DNA of 64,000 nt from Alphaproteobacteria bacterium (lineage in GTDB: Bacteria; Pseudomonadota; Alphaproteobacteria; Rhodobacterales; Rhodobacteraceae), in NCBI GenBank assembly GCA_030425925.1, contig JAUHZO010000018.1:31275-95274 (forward strand). The letters are read 5' to 3'. Positions within the stretch are counted from its first letter, which is position 1. Every line of letters starts with the position of its first letter. This document shows positions 53,598 through 62,166 of this stretch, one piece after another. Both the position numbers and the translations under genes were made by a program. Under the pieces are notes generated by a model, which did no database searches, was not told the DNA's origin, and saw nothing but the letters and a program-made list of their open reading frames with translations.

Positions 53598-54419
53598 CTA
53601 TGCGCCGGGTTTGGCCCAGTCTTCCCAGGCATTGCCGTGCCATGTCACCGGGCCGTCCCAGGCAAAGGGAATCTGGTGAATCACCACATCCTCGTCGCGC
53701 AGAAGCACCACACGATAAGACGGCTCCAGCGCCGCGCTGCCCGACTTGTCCGACGGCGCAAGATTGGGGATCACCTGGTGCAGGGTCGAGGGCACGCCGG
53801 AAAACGGAATGCCCGCCAGCGTGCCGCAAAGCGGTTCGTGCACATGGCCAAAGAAGATGTGGCGCACCGTTTCGCGGTGCTGCTTCAGCAGTGCCCGTAG
53901 CGGGCCCTGGTCGGCATCGTTGATCGACAGCTCGTCCGTGGCCGGATCGCCCAGATGCAGCGGATTGTGGTGGAAGAACAGGAATGCCGCGTGGCTTTCC
54001 TCCAGCTGCCGCGCCAGCCAGGCCAGCCGGTCGGGCCCGAAATGGCCGACATGGGTTTCAGGTGCCACCGTGTCGCAATAGATGAAATGCCCGACGGCCA
54101 GGTCCTCGGCATGGTTGACAAAGCCGTTTTCGTCGCGCGGATGCTCGGGGAAGGCGCTCAGAAAGGCGGCGCGGTCATCGTGGTTGCCGATCATCAGCCG
54201 CACCGGCACCGGGAAACCGGTGATCGCCTCGCGCAGCGCGGCATAGGCCCCGGCATCGGCCCAGTGGGTCAGGTCGCCGGTGATGATCAGCCGGTCGGCA
54301 TCGGCGTGGTTCTCGACGATGTGGATGAGCGCGCGGTTCAGGCGGATATGCGGGTCGAGCCCCTCGACCAGCACGCCGGGCTCGCCGAGGTGGATGTCGG
54401 ACATGTGGATGAACTTCAT
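53598..54419 (-). CDS. GpdQ-like metallophosphodiesterase
   Basis: A 273-residue calcineurin-like phosphoesterase. The dinuclear metal site is visible as DIHLG, GDLTHW, GNHDD, HHNPLH and GHVHEPL. This spacing is that of GpdQ/cyclic-nucleotide phosphodiesterases (class III). Its position directly after ugpC suggests it hydrolyses imported glycerophosphodiesters, replacing UgpQ. Confidence 0.9.
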   Translation of the reverse strand: MKFIHMSDIHLGEPGVLVEGLDPHIRLNRALIHIVENHADADRLIITGDLTHWADAGAYAALREAITGFPVPVRLMIGNHDDRAAFLSAFPEHPRDENGFVNHAEDLAVGHFIYCDTVAPETHVGHFGPDRLAWLARQLEESHAAFLFFHHNPLHLGDPATDELSINDADQGPLRALLKQHRETVRHIFFGHVHEPLCGTLAGIPFSGVPSTLHQVIPNLAPSDKSGSAALEPSYRVVLLRDEDVVIHQIPFAWDGPVTWHGNAWEDWAKPGA

Positions 54420-54443
54420 CGGCTTGGCCTTTCTGGGGGCAGA

Positions 54444-55523
54444 TCAGGTGTCGATCCGAAGCCCGGTTTTCGGGTCAAAGAGATGCAGATGTTCGCGCGC
54501 CACGCCGACCTCCAGCCTTTCGGCGTCGGGCAGGTGCAGGGCACCGTCCACGCGCAGGATCACGCGCGTGGGGCCGCTGTCCAGCGTGCCGTGGATCAGG
54601 GTGTCGGCGCCCAGCTGTTCGTCAAAGACGCGCCGGAAACGCAGGCGGGCAAAGCCGCCCTTTGAGGGTTTCATGTGTTCGGGCCGCAGGCCCACCACGA
54701 AACCGCTGCCCGCCAGTCCGATGGGCCGGTCGAACTGCAGCACCTCGCGGCCTTCCGACACCAGCACCGCGCCGCCTTCGCCCAGCACGCCTTCGACAAA
54801 GTTCATCGCCGGGCTGCCGATGAATTCGGCCACAAAGCGTGTCTCGGGGCGGCTGTAGAGTGCGATGGGCGCGCCGATCTGTTCGATCCGGCCCGCGTTC
54901 ATCACCACGATGCGGTCGGCCAGGCTCATCGCTTCGACCTGGTCATGGGTGACGTAGACGAAGGTGCCGCGCAGCCGGTCGTGCAGTGCCTTCAGCTCGG
55001 CCCGCAATTCGGTGCGCAGCTTGGCGTCGAGGTTCGACAGCGGCTCGTCGAACAGGAACACCGCCGGCTGGCGCACGATGGCGCGGCCCATGGCGACGCG
55101 CTGGCGCTGCCCGCCCGACAGCTGCCGCGGCTTGCGGTCAAGGTATTCGGTCAGGCGCAGCATCTGCGCCGCCTCGTTGATGCGCGCCTCGATCTCGGCC
55201 TTGGGCTTGCCCTCGTTCTTGAGCCCGTAGGCCATGTTGCGCCGCACCGACATATGCGGGTAAAGCGCGTAGTTCTGGAACACCATGGCGATGTTGCGAT
55301 GGCCCGGCTCCACGTCGTTCACGACCTTGTCGTCGATCTTCAGCGTGCCCGAGGTGATCCGTTCCAGCCCCGCGATCATGCGCAGCATGGTGGACTTGCC
55401 GCAGCCCGACGGGCCGACCAGCACCACGAACTCGCCATCGGCCACGTCCAGATCGGCGGCCTCCACCGCCGTGACATTGCCGGGATAGACCTTGGTGAGG
55501 CTTTTGAGCGAAAGATGCGCCAT
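54444..55523 (-). CDS. ugpC: sn-Glycerol-3-phosphate ABC transporter ATP-binding protein
   Basis: A 359-residue ATPase: GPSGCGKSTMLRMIAG, FQNYALYPHM, LSGGQRQRVAMGRAIV, FLFDEPLSNLDAKL, THDQVEAM, then a MalK-type regulatory C-terminus. Its ATG overlaps the ugpE TAA by one base (TAATG). Substrates are sn-glycerol 3-phosphate and glycerophosphodiesters, by analogy with the ugpB gene upstream. Confidence 0.93.
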   Translation of the reverse strand: MAHLSLKSLTKVYPGNVTAVEAADLDVADGEFVVLVGPSGCGKSTMLRMIAGLERITSGTLKIDDKVVNDVEPGHRNIAMVFQNYALYPHMSVRRNMAYGLKNEGKPKAEIEARINEAAQMLRLTEYLDRKPRQLSGGQRQRVAMGRAIVRQPAVFLFDEPLSNLDAKLRTELRAELKALHDRLRGTFVYVTHDQVEAMSLADRIVVMNAGRIEQIGAPIALYSRPETRFVAEFIGSPAMNFVEGVLGEGGAVLVSEGREVLQFDRPIGLAGSGFVVGLRPEHMKPSKGGFARLRFRRVFDEQLGADTLIHGTLDSGPTRVILRVDGALHLPDAERLEVGVAREHLHLFDPKTGLRIDT

Positions 55524-56371
55524 TACTTTTCGGTCTCCACAAGGCCTTTGACGAACAGCCGCTGCATTGCCAGCACCACCAGCACCGGCGGCAGCATGGC
55601 CAGCACCGAGGTCGCCATGATCAGGTGCCAGACGGGGCGGCTTTCACCCGCGTTGACCATGCGCGAGATGCCCATGACCACGGTGTACAGGTCTTCGTCA
55701 TTGGTGATGATCAGCGGCCAGAGATACTGGTTCCAGCCATAGATGAAGAGGATGATGAAGATCGCCGCGATATTGGTGCGCGAGAGCGGCAGAAGGATGT
55801 CCCAGAAGAACCGCATCGGCCCGGCGCGGTCGATGCGCGCGGCCTCCACCAGTTCGTCCGGGATGGTCAGGAAGAACTGCCGGAACAGAAATGTCGCGGT
55901 GGCCGAGGCGATCAGCGGCACGATCAGCCCGCTCCAGGTGTTCAGCATGCCCAGCTTCACCATCACGTCATAGGTGGGCAGGATGCGCACCTCGACCGGC
56001 AGCATGAGCGTGACGAAGATCATCCAGAAAAAGCCCATCCGGAACGGGAAGCGGAAATAGACGATGGCAAAGGCCGCCAGCAGCGACACGGCGATCTTGC
56101 CGAAGGTGATGCCCAGCGCCATCAGCAGCGAGTTCAGCATCATCTTCCCCACCGGCACGCCGCCGGCATGGGCCACGCCGCCCGACAGGATCTCGCGGTA
56201 ATTCGCCAGGCCCTGATCGCCGAACCAAAGCGGGATCGGCGCGCGGGCCATGGCCTCGGGCCCGTGGGTCGAGGCCACCAGCGCCATCCAGACCGGGAAA
56301 CACAGAAAGAACACGCCCAGGATCAGGACGGCATGGGTGAGGATGTTGGCGAGGGGCCGGTTCTCAACCAC
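55523..56371 (-). CDS. ugpE: sn-Glycerol-3-phosphate ABC transporter permease UgpE
   Basis: A 282-residue permease starting at GTG (VENRPLANILTHAVLILGVFFLCFPVWMALVAST). The EAA loop is [29 protein letters not shown]. The order ugpB-A-E-C matches E. coli. About six membrane segments. Confidence 0.92.
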   Translation of the reverse strand: MVENRPLANILTHAVLILGVFFLCFPVWMALVASTHGPEAMARAPIPLWFGDQGLANYREILSGGVAHAGGVPVGKMMLNSLLMALGITFGKIAVSLLAAFAIVYFRFPFRMGFFWMIFVTLMLPVEVRILPTYDVMVKLGMLNTWSGLIVPLIASATATFLFRQFFLTIPDELVEAARIDRAGPMRFFWDILLPLSRTNIAAIFIILFIYGWNQYLWPLIITNDEDLYTVVMGISRMVNAGESRPVWHLIMATSVLAMLPPVLVVLAMQRLFVKGLVETEK

Positions 56372-56431
56372 GGGTTTGCTCCTTGCCGCGGGGGGCGTGT
56401 GCGCCGGCCCCGTCCTGTTCGCGCGCGGCCA

Positions 56432-57313
56432 TCAGTAATTCACCCGCCGGTCGATATAGCGGAACTGCACGAAGGTCATCGCGATCACGATGGCCATCAG
56501 GATCACCGATTGCGCCGCCGAGGATCCGTAATCCTGCCCCACGAAACCGGTCTGGTAGACCTTGACCACAAGGGTCGAGGTGGCATTGGCCGGCCCGCCC
56601 TGCGTGGTGGCGTGGATCAGGCTGAACGTGTCGAAGAATGCATAGACCAGGTTCACCACCAGCAGAAAGAAGGTGGTGGGGGTGAGCAGCGGAAAGATGA
56701 TCGTCCAGAACCGCCGCATCGGGCCCGCGCGGTCGATGGCCGCCGCCTCGATCAACGATTGCGGGATGGATTGCAGCCCGGCCAGGAAGAACAGGAAGTT
56801 GTAGCTGATCTGCTTCCAGCTGGCCGCGATGATCACCAGAAGCAGCGCCTGGTCGCCATTGACGTAGTGGTTCCAGTCCACCCCGACGGCGTCGAGCCAG
56901 TAACTGGCGATGCCCAGCGAGGGATTCATCAGGAAATACCAGATCACGCCGGCCAGCGCCGGGGCCACCGCATAGGGCCAGATCAGCATGGTGCGATAGG
57001 CGGTGGCGGCGCGCAGCACGCGGTTGGCCGCCGAGGCCAGCGCCAGGGCCAGCGCCATGGTCAGAAACGTCACCGCGATGCCGAAAAAGAACGAAACGCC
57101 GAAACTGGCGAGGTAGACATCGTCGTTCAGCAGATCGCGGAAATTGCGCAGGCCGACGAAATCGCGCGACAGGCCGAACGCGTCCTCGATATAGAGCGCG
57201 CTTTCCAGCGCCTGCCAGGACGGCCAGAAGAAGAACACCAGCGTCACCGCGATCTGCGGGCCGACCAGCAGATAGGGCAGGGTCTTGGTGTTGAAGGTGA
57301 CGCGTTTCTGCAT
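56432..57313 (-). CDS. ugpA: sn-Glycerol-3-phosphate ABC transporter permease UgpA
   Basis: A 293-residue permease from ATG 57313 ([36 protein letters not shown]). The EAA loop is [28 protein letters not shown] longer open frame upstream would run through GC palindromes. It is the middle gene of the ugp operon. Confidence 0.93.
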   Translation of the reverse strand: MQKRVTFNTKTLPYLLVGPQIAVTLVFFFWPSWQALESALYIEDAFGLSRDFVGLRNFRDLLNDDVYLASFGVSFFFGIAVTFLTMALALALASAANRVLRAATAYRTMLIWPYAVAPALAGVIWYFLMNPSLGIASYWLDAVGVDWNHYVNGDQALLLVIIAASWKQISYNFLFFLAGLQSIPQSLIEAAAIDRAGPMRRFWTIIFPLLTPTTFFLLVVNLVYAFFDTFSLIHATTQGGPANATSTLVVKVYQTGFVGQDYGSSAAQSVILMAIVIAMTFVQFRYIDRRVNY

Positions 57314-57336
57314 GACGGACTGGCTGGCACGGCGAA

Positions 57337-57400
57337 GTCCCGGGCCTGACCCGGGACCTCCTGGGGGAAGCATCGATGTCGCCCCGGGACGGCCCGGGGC
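57337..57400. repeat. Two GC-rich palindromes between ugpB and ugpA
   Basis: GTCCCGGG/CCCGGGAC (57337-57357) and GCCCCGGG/CCCGGGGC (57381-57400). As in the other ABC operons here, palindromes separate the binding-protein gene from the rest of the operon. Confidence 0.65.
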
Positions 57401-57442
57401 GCGCGGGCGGCCGGGGGATGACCCGGCCGCCCTGCAGCGTGA

Positions 57443-58765
57443 TCAGCTGTTGGCTTCTTCGAAGCGGCGCAGCAGTTCGTTGCCGCGGGCAACGGCGGCG
57501 TCCAGCGCTTCCTGTGCGGTCTTGTCACCCGACCAGACGGCTTCCAGCTCTTCGTTGATCACGTCGCGGATCTGCACGAAGTTGCCGAAGCGGATGCCTT
57601 TCGATGCCGGGGTCGGCGCGTTCAGCGACAGCTGCTTGATCGCGGTGTCGGTGCCCGGGTCGGTTTCATAGAAACCGTCGGCCTGCGACTTTTCGTAGGC
57701 CGCCGTGGTGATCGGCACGTATCCGGTGTTCTGGTGCCACATCGCCTGCTGCTCGGGCTGCGACAGGAACTGGAAGAACTCGGCCACGCAGGTGTATTCC
57801 GGCTGTTCCTTGCCGTTCAGCACCCACAGGGTCGCGCCGCCGATGATCGAGTTCTGCGGCTCTGCGCGCAGCGAGGTCTCGACCGGCATCATGGTCTGGC
57901 CGAACTCGAAATCGGTGATATCGTTCTTGAAGCCGCCGTAATAGGCCGAGGAGTTGATCCACAGCACGGTTTCACCCGACACGAACTGGCCACGGCTGTC
58001 GCCGCGACGGCCGCCATAGGCGAACAGGCCTTCTTTGCCCATTTCGGCCAGGCGCGCAATGTGGTTCACGAAGGGCTCGGTGTTGAAGGTGAACTCGGTC
58101 GAGAGCGAGGCAAAGCCGTTCTCTTCGGTGCCCACGGCCACGTCATGCCAGGCGCCGAAGTTCTCGATCATGGTCCAGGACTGCCAGCCCATCGAGAACG
58201 GCTTGGCCACGCCGTTGGCCTTCAGCACTCGGGCGGCTTCCTCGACCTCGTCCCAGGTGGTCGGCACGGCCAGGCCTGCGGCGTCCAGCGCGGTCTTGTT
58301 GTACCACATGACCGGGGTCGACGAGTTGAAGGGCAGCGACAGCAGGTTGTTGTCGGTGTCGGTGTAGTACGAGATCACCGCCGGCAGATAGGCCGACTGG
58401 TCGAACGCGATGCCCGCGTCTTCCATCAGCTTGTAGACCGGGTAGACGGCGCCCTTGTCCTCGGCGGCCATCATGGTGGCGGTGCCCACTTCGAATACCT
58501 GCACGATGTGCGGCTGCTCGCCCGCGCGGAAGGCGGCGATGGCGGCGGTCATGTTCTCGGTGTAGTTGCCCTTGTAGGTGGCCTTCACCTGGCAGGTGTC
58601 CGACCCTGCGTTGAAGGTGGTGGCGAAGCCGTCGGTGATTTCGCCCAGCTGGCCGCCCATGGCGTGCCAGAATTCGACTTCGGTCTTGCCGTGGCCGGCT
58701 GCGAAGGCGGCGGTCGCCGCCATGGTCAGCGCGGTGCTGGCCGCGAAAAAGGTCTTGAGAGCCAT
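57443..58765 (-). CDS. ugpB: sn-Glycerol-3-phosphate-binding protein UgpB
   Basis: A 440-residue periplasmic protein with a signal peptide (MALKTFFAASTALTMAATAAFA). Strong match by eye to E. coli UgpB: VEFWHAMGGQLG, TYKGNYTENMTAAIAAFRAGEQP, QVFEVGTATMMAAEDK, LPFNSSTPVMWYNKTALDAAGL, NSIIGGATLWV, WHQNTGYVPIT and the end RGNELLRRFEEANS. It binds sn-glycerol 3-phosphate and glycerophosphodiesters and delivers them to UgpAEC. It is the first gene of the ugp operon. Confidence 0.95.
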   Translation of the reverse strand: MALKTFFAASTALTMAATAAFAAGHGKTEVEFWHAMGGQLGEITDGFATTFNAGSDTCQVKATYKGNYTENMTAAIAAFRAGEQPHIVQVFEVGTATMMAAEDKGAVYPVYKLMEDAGIAFDQSAYLPAVISYYTDTDNNLLSLPFNSSTPVMWYNKTALDAAGLAVPTTWDEVEEAARVLKANGVAKPFSMGWQSWTMIENFGAWHDVAVGTEENGFASLSTEFTFNTEPFVNHIARLAEMGKEGLFAYGGRRGDSRGQFVSGETVLWINSSAYYGGFKNDITDFEFGQTMMPVETSLRAEPQNSIIGGATLWVLNGKEQPEYTCVAEFFQFLSQPEQQAMWHQNTGYVPITTAAYEKSQADGFYETDPGTDTAIKQLSLNAPTPASKGIRFGNFVQIRDVINEELEAVWSGDKTAQEALDAAVARGNELLRRFEEANS

Positions 58766-58836
58766 CTTGTCCTCCTGAAGGTCGGGTCCGCGTTGTCGGG
58801 CCGCAAGGGCCGCCGCAACGCCTGAAGACGCTCTCT

Positions 58837-58854
58837 AGTCACGCGATGTAACAG
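58837..58854 (-). promoter_or_regulatory. Degenerate PHO-box-like sequence upstream of ugpB
   Basis: On the minus strand CTGTTAC ATCG CGTGACT resembles a PHO-box pair, about 72 bases before ugpB; the second half matches poorly. PhoB control of ugp is well known in other bacteria. Confidence 0.25.
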
Positions 58855-58890
58855 GAGTGTTGCAATCCGCCACCAGGCGGGCACCGGCCC

Positions 58891-61800
58891 TCAGTTCAGC
58901 CGCGACGCGCGCACCGGGCCTGTGCCCGGTGCGGGAGTGGCCGGGGTCGGCGCGCCGTCGGCCAGCAGCCGGTCGAGGCTGTCCTGGGTGCGGCGCACGA
59001 ACAGGCCCGCCTTTTGCCGCCGCGCCAGCGCCAGCGCGTGGTCCAGCTGCGCCTGGGTGCGCGCGGTGTCGGGCCATTCGGCATGCGCCACCAGCGCCGA
59101 GACGCGCCGGAATTCTGCCGAGAGCCAGTAATCGTCGCCGCGCAGGCGTTCGTCCACCATGTCGAGGCCCGAGCGCGCTTCGGAGATCAGCCCGGCGAGG
59201 CGGCAGATCTCGGCCTTGATGATGAAGCAGAAGCTGAGAAAGCCGCTTTCATCGGCGGCGCGCGCCTGGCCACGTTCGGCCAGTGTGCGCCCGCGGCTGC
59301 GGTCTCCGGCAGCGATCAGGCCGATCCCTTCGAACAGGTCGGCATAGCGGTCCCAGACCGGGGTGTCATGCGCCTCGGCCAGCGCGCGCAGGCTGCGGGC
59401 CGAATCCAGCACGGTGGCGTAATCGCCGCTCAGCCCGGGCAGGATGCAGCCCATGAACAGCGTGATGTTGCACAGGTCGTGCCCCTGCCCGGTGCGTTCG
59501 GCCAGCGAGCGGGCGCGCTCTGTCCACAGGCGCGCGGTTTCATGCTCGTCGCGCAGCATGGCGATCTCGGCCAGGCCGATCATCGACATGGCGGCATGGT
59601 TCGAGGTGCCGTAGCGGCTCAGCCCGGCCGAGTGGCGTTCGTGGTCGTAGCTGTCGATGAAGCTGCGCAGGTGGCGTTCCGAGGCGTCGAACTGTCCGGT
59701 GAACAGCAGCGACGTGCCCATGCAGCGCCGCCCGATCAGGTGCGGCACCCCTTCGGCGTCGCGGGTGATTTCGTGGATCCGGTTTGCCAGCTCCAGCGAG
59801 GCGTTGAAATACGCGGCCGAGCCGAGATGCACCCATTTCGTCACCAGCAGCGGCAGGAACTGGTCGGTGCCGTCCAGCTTTTCGCTCAGCGCCTCTACCG
59901 CCGCCATCTCGATATCCACATTGGCCGAGCGGTAGCCTTCCTTGGCCACGAGGACCGAGACGAGGTTGAGCCTTGTGTTCATCTCTTCCAGCCGGATGTC
60001 CGCGCTGTCGGGCAGCTGGCCCAGATCGCGCAGCGCGCGGCGATACAGCCCGATCGCCTCGGAATAGGCCGAGCGGTCATTGGCCAGTTGCGCCGCCTCG
60101 CTCCAGCGTTGCGCAGCTTCGAGGTGGCATTCGGCCTGCGAATACTGCACCGCGGCGACCTGCGGGGCGGCGGCCATGACATCGGGGAATTCGGCGGTCA
60201 GCAGGTCGGCGATCCGGCGGTGCAGCGCCAGCCGGTCGCGGCGCAGCAGTGTGTTGTAGGCGGCATCGCGCAGCAGCGCGTGGCGGAACGATACCGCGGG
60301 GCCAAAGGCGCTGTGACCCACCCGCAGGATGCCCGCGTCGAACAGCTCGTTCACGCCGCGCCGCGCCTCGGCATCGTCCAGCCCGGAGGCCGCCAGCAGG
60401 ATCGCCACCGGAAACTCGGTGCCGATCACCGCCCCCAGCTGCGCCATGCGCCGCCCCAGCGTCAGCCGGTCGAGCCGGGCAAGCAGAGAATCCTCCAGCG
60501 TGGCGGGCATCGCGCGGCTTGCGGTGTCCTCCCCCGAGGACAGCGATTCCAGCATGTAGCGGGTCAGTTCCTCGGCAAAGATCGGGTTGCCGTCGCAGCG
60601 CCGCGAGATGTCCTGAACCTGCGCCTCGCTAAGCCCGCGCCCCGGGGCGATCCGTTCGGCCACTGCGCGGACCAGCGGATCGAACACCTCGGGGGCCATC
60701 GGTGCCAGCTCGATCACCGTGACCCGGTGCCGGTCGACCCAGTGCGGCAAGGCGGCCGGGCGGCTGGTGGCCATGACATGCACCGGCTCTCCGGGGATGC
60801 GCTCGGCAATGCGCTCCAGCAGTTCGGCGGTGGACGGATCCATCCACTGCACGTCCTCCAGGATCAGCGCATCGGCCTCGACCGCCAGCGCCATGACCAG
60901 ATCGGTCAGCACGCCGAACAGCGCCTCGCGCCGGTCTGGCGTCAGCCCGCCGGGCTGGAACAGCGCGCCCAGCAGGTCCGGGGCCTGCACCGGATCCAGC
61001 CCCAGCGCGGCGCAGAGGGTCTGCAGCGGTCCCGCCGGATCGCCCGACCCGACGCCCAGCCGCCGCAAAAGGTAAAGCCGGATGGCGTGGAACGGGCTGG
61101 ACTGGTGGTAGGGGGTGCATTGCAGCACCGGCTGGGCGGCGGGATCCAGCCCCTGGCTGGCCAGCACCTCGCGCACCAGCCGCGACTTGCCCAGCCCGGC
61201 CTCGCCGCGCACCAGGCCGATCTGGCCGAACCCGGCGCGGGCCTGGGCCGACTGCGCGGTAAGGCGGCGCAGCTCTTCGGTGCGCCCGACAAAGGCCGCG
61301 CCGCCGCCGATGGGGCGCAGCGCGTCAAAGCGGCTGGCGGCGCGGGCGTGCCGGTTGAGCTGCCACAGCTTTACGCCGCCTTCGATCCCCTTGAGCCTGC
61401 GCACGCCGAGATCGGCGCAGTCGAACAGCGCGCCCAGCCGCCGGTGCGTGGCGTCCGAGACCACGATGCCATCGGGCGGCGCGGCCTCTTGCAGGCGCGC
61501 GGCAAGGTTGGGTACCTCGCCCACAGCGGTGGTATCCACCCCGTTGCGCATTGTTTCGGGCGAGGGCACCACGTTCAGCCCGGTGGCGATGCCGATGCGC
61601 ACCTGCGGGCGCGTGCCGCCCACCGGCGGCAGCGCCTGGATGCTGGCGATGATCTCCAGCGCCGCGGCGGCGGCGTTTTCGGCGTCGTGATCGGTGGTTC
61701 GGGTGATGCCGAAAAAGACGATGATCCCGTCGCCCAGGAATTGCGACATGTGGCTGTCATAGGGTGTGATGGCCGCGGTCAGCACCTCGCGGTAGCGCGC

Positions 61801-62160
61801 GATGAGATCGTTGTAGTCTTCCGCATCCAGCTGCGCCGACAGCCGGGTCGAGCCGACCAGATCGCAAAACAGCACGGAGATGACCCGCCGCTCTTCGTCC
61901 GACAGCGCGGTTGTGGCGGCAGGGCGCGGAGCAGCGGATGCTGGCGGCGCTGCGGCCGCCTCGGCCCCGATCCGCGCGGCAGCCTTCAGAAAGCGCCGCC
62001 GGTGGCCCACCGAACTCATCCCGATATCGCGCAGATCCTCGGCGGTCAGGTCGGGCAGCAGGTCGAAATCGATGTCGTTGTCGGCCAGCGCGTCCAGATA
62101 CGCGGAAAGGCCCAGCTCTTCGAGCCAGGCCTCCAGTCTTGTATCGGGGGCGGGCGCCAT
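58891..62160 (-). CDS. SAM domain - class III adenylate/guanylate cyclase - AAA ATPase - TPR protein
   Basis: A 1089-residue cytoplasmic signalling protein. Residues 8-62 form a SAM domain (WLEELGLSAYLDALADNDIDFDLLPDLTAEDL). Residues 90-270 are a class III cyclase: VLFCDLVGSTRLSAQL with metal D100, FLGDGIIVFFG (D144) and VGEVPNLAARLQ. The ATPase begins near 290, Walker A G319EAGLGKS326, followed by LILEDVQWMDPST. The rest is helical and TPR-like. The layout is that of signal-integrating cyclases with an ATPase switch. The substrate base (ATP or GTP) and the activating signal are unknown. Confidence 0.9.
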   Translation of the reverse strand: MAPAPDTRLEAWLEELGLSAYLDALADNDIDFDLLPDLTAEDLRDIGMSSVGHRRRFLKAAARIGAEAAAAPPASAAPRPAATTALSDEERRVISVLFCDLVGSTRLSAQLDAEDYNDLIARYREVLTAAITPYDSHMSQFLGDGIIVFFGITRTTDHDAENAAAAALEIIASIQALPPVGGTRPQVRIGIATGLNVVPSPETMRNGVDTTAVGEVPNLAARLQEAAPPDGIVVSDATHRRLGALFDCADLGVRRLKGIEGGVKLWQLNRHARAASRFDALRPIGGGAAFVGRTEELRRLTAQSAQARAGFGQIGLVRGEAGLGKSRLVREVLASQGLDPAAQPVLQCTPYHQSSPFHAIRLYLLRRLGVGSGDPAGPLQTLCAALGLDPVQAPDLLGALFQPGGLTPDRREALFGVLTDLVMALAVEADALILEDVQWMDPSTAELLERIAERIPGEPVHVMATSRPAALPHWVDRHRVTVIELAPMAPEVFDPLVRAVAERIAPGRGLSEAQVQDISRRCDGNPIFAEELTRYMLESLSSGEDTASRAMPATLEDSLLARLDRLTLGRRMAQLGAVIGTEFPVAILLAASGLDDAEARRGVNELFDAGILRVGHSAFGPAVSFRHALLRDAAYNTLLRRDRLALHRRIADLLTAEFPDVMAAAPQVAAVQYSQAECHLEAAQRWSEAAQLANDRSAYSEAIGLYRRALRDLGQLPDSADIRLEEMNTRLNLVSVLVAKEGYRSANVDIEMAAVEALSEKLDGTDQFLPLLVTKWVHLGSAAYFNASLELANRIHEITRDAEGVPHLIGRRCMGTSLLFTGQFDASERHLRSFIDSYDHERHSAGLSRYGTSNHAAMSMIGLAEIAMLRDEHETARLWTERARSLAERTGQGHDLCNITLFMGCILPGLSGDYATVLDSARSLRALAEAHDTPVWDRYADLFEGIGLIAAGDRSRGRTLAERGQARAADESGFLSFCFIIKAEICRLAGLISEARSGLDMVDERLRGDDYWLSAEFRRVSALVAHAEWPDTARTQAQLDHALALARRQKAGLFVRRTQDSLDRLLADGAPTPATPAPGTGPVRASRLN

Positions 62161-62166
62161 CCGCGC

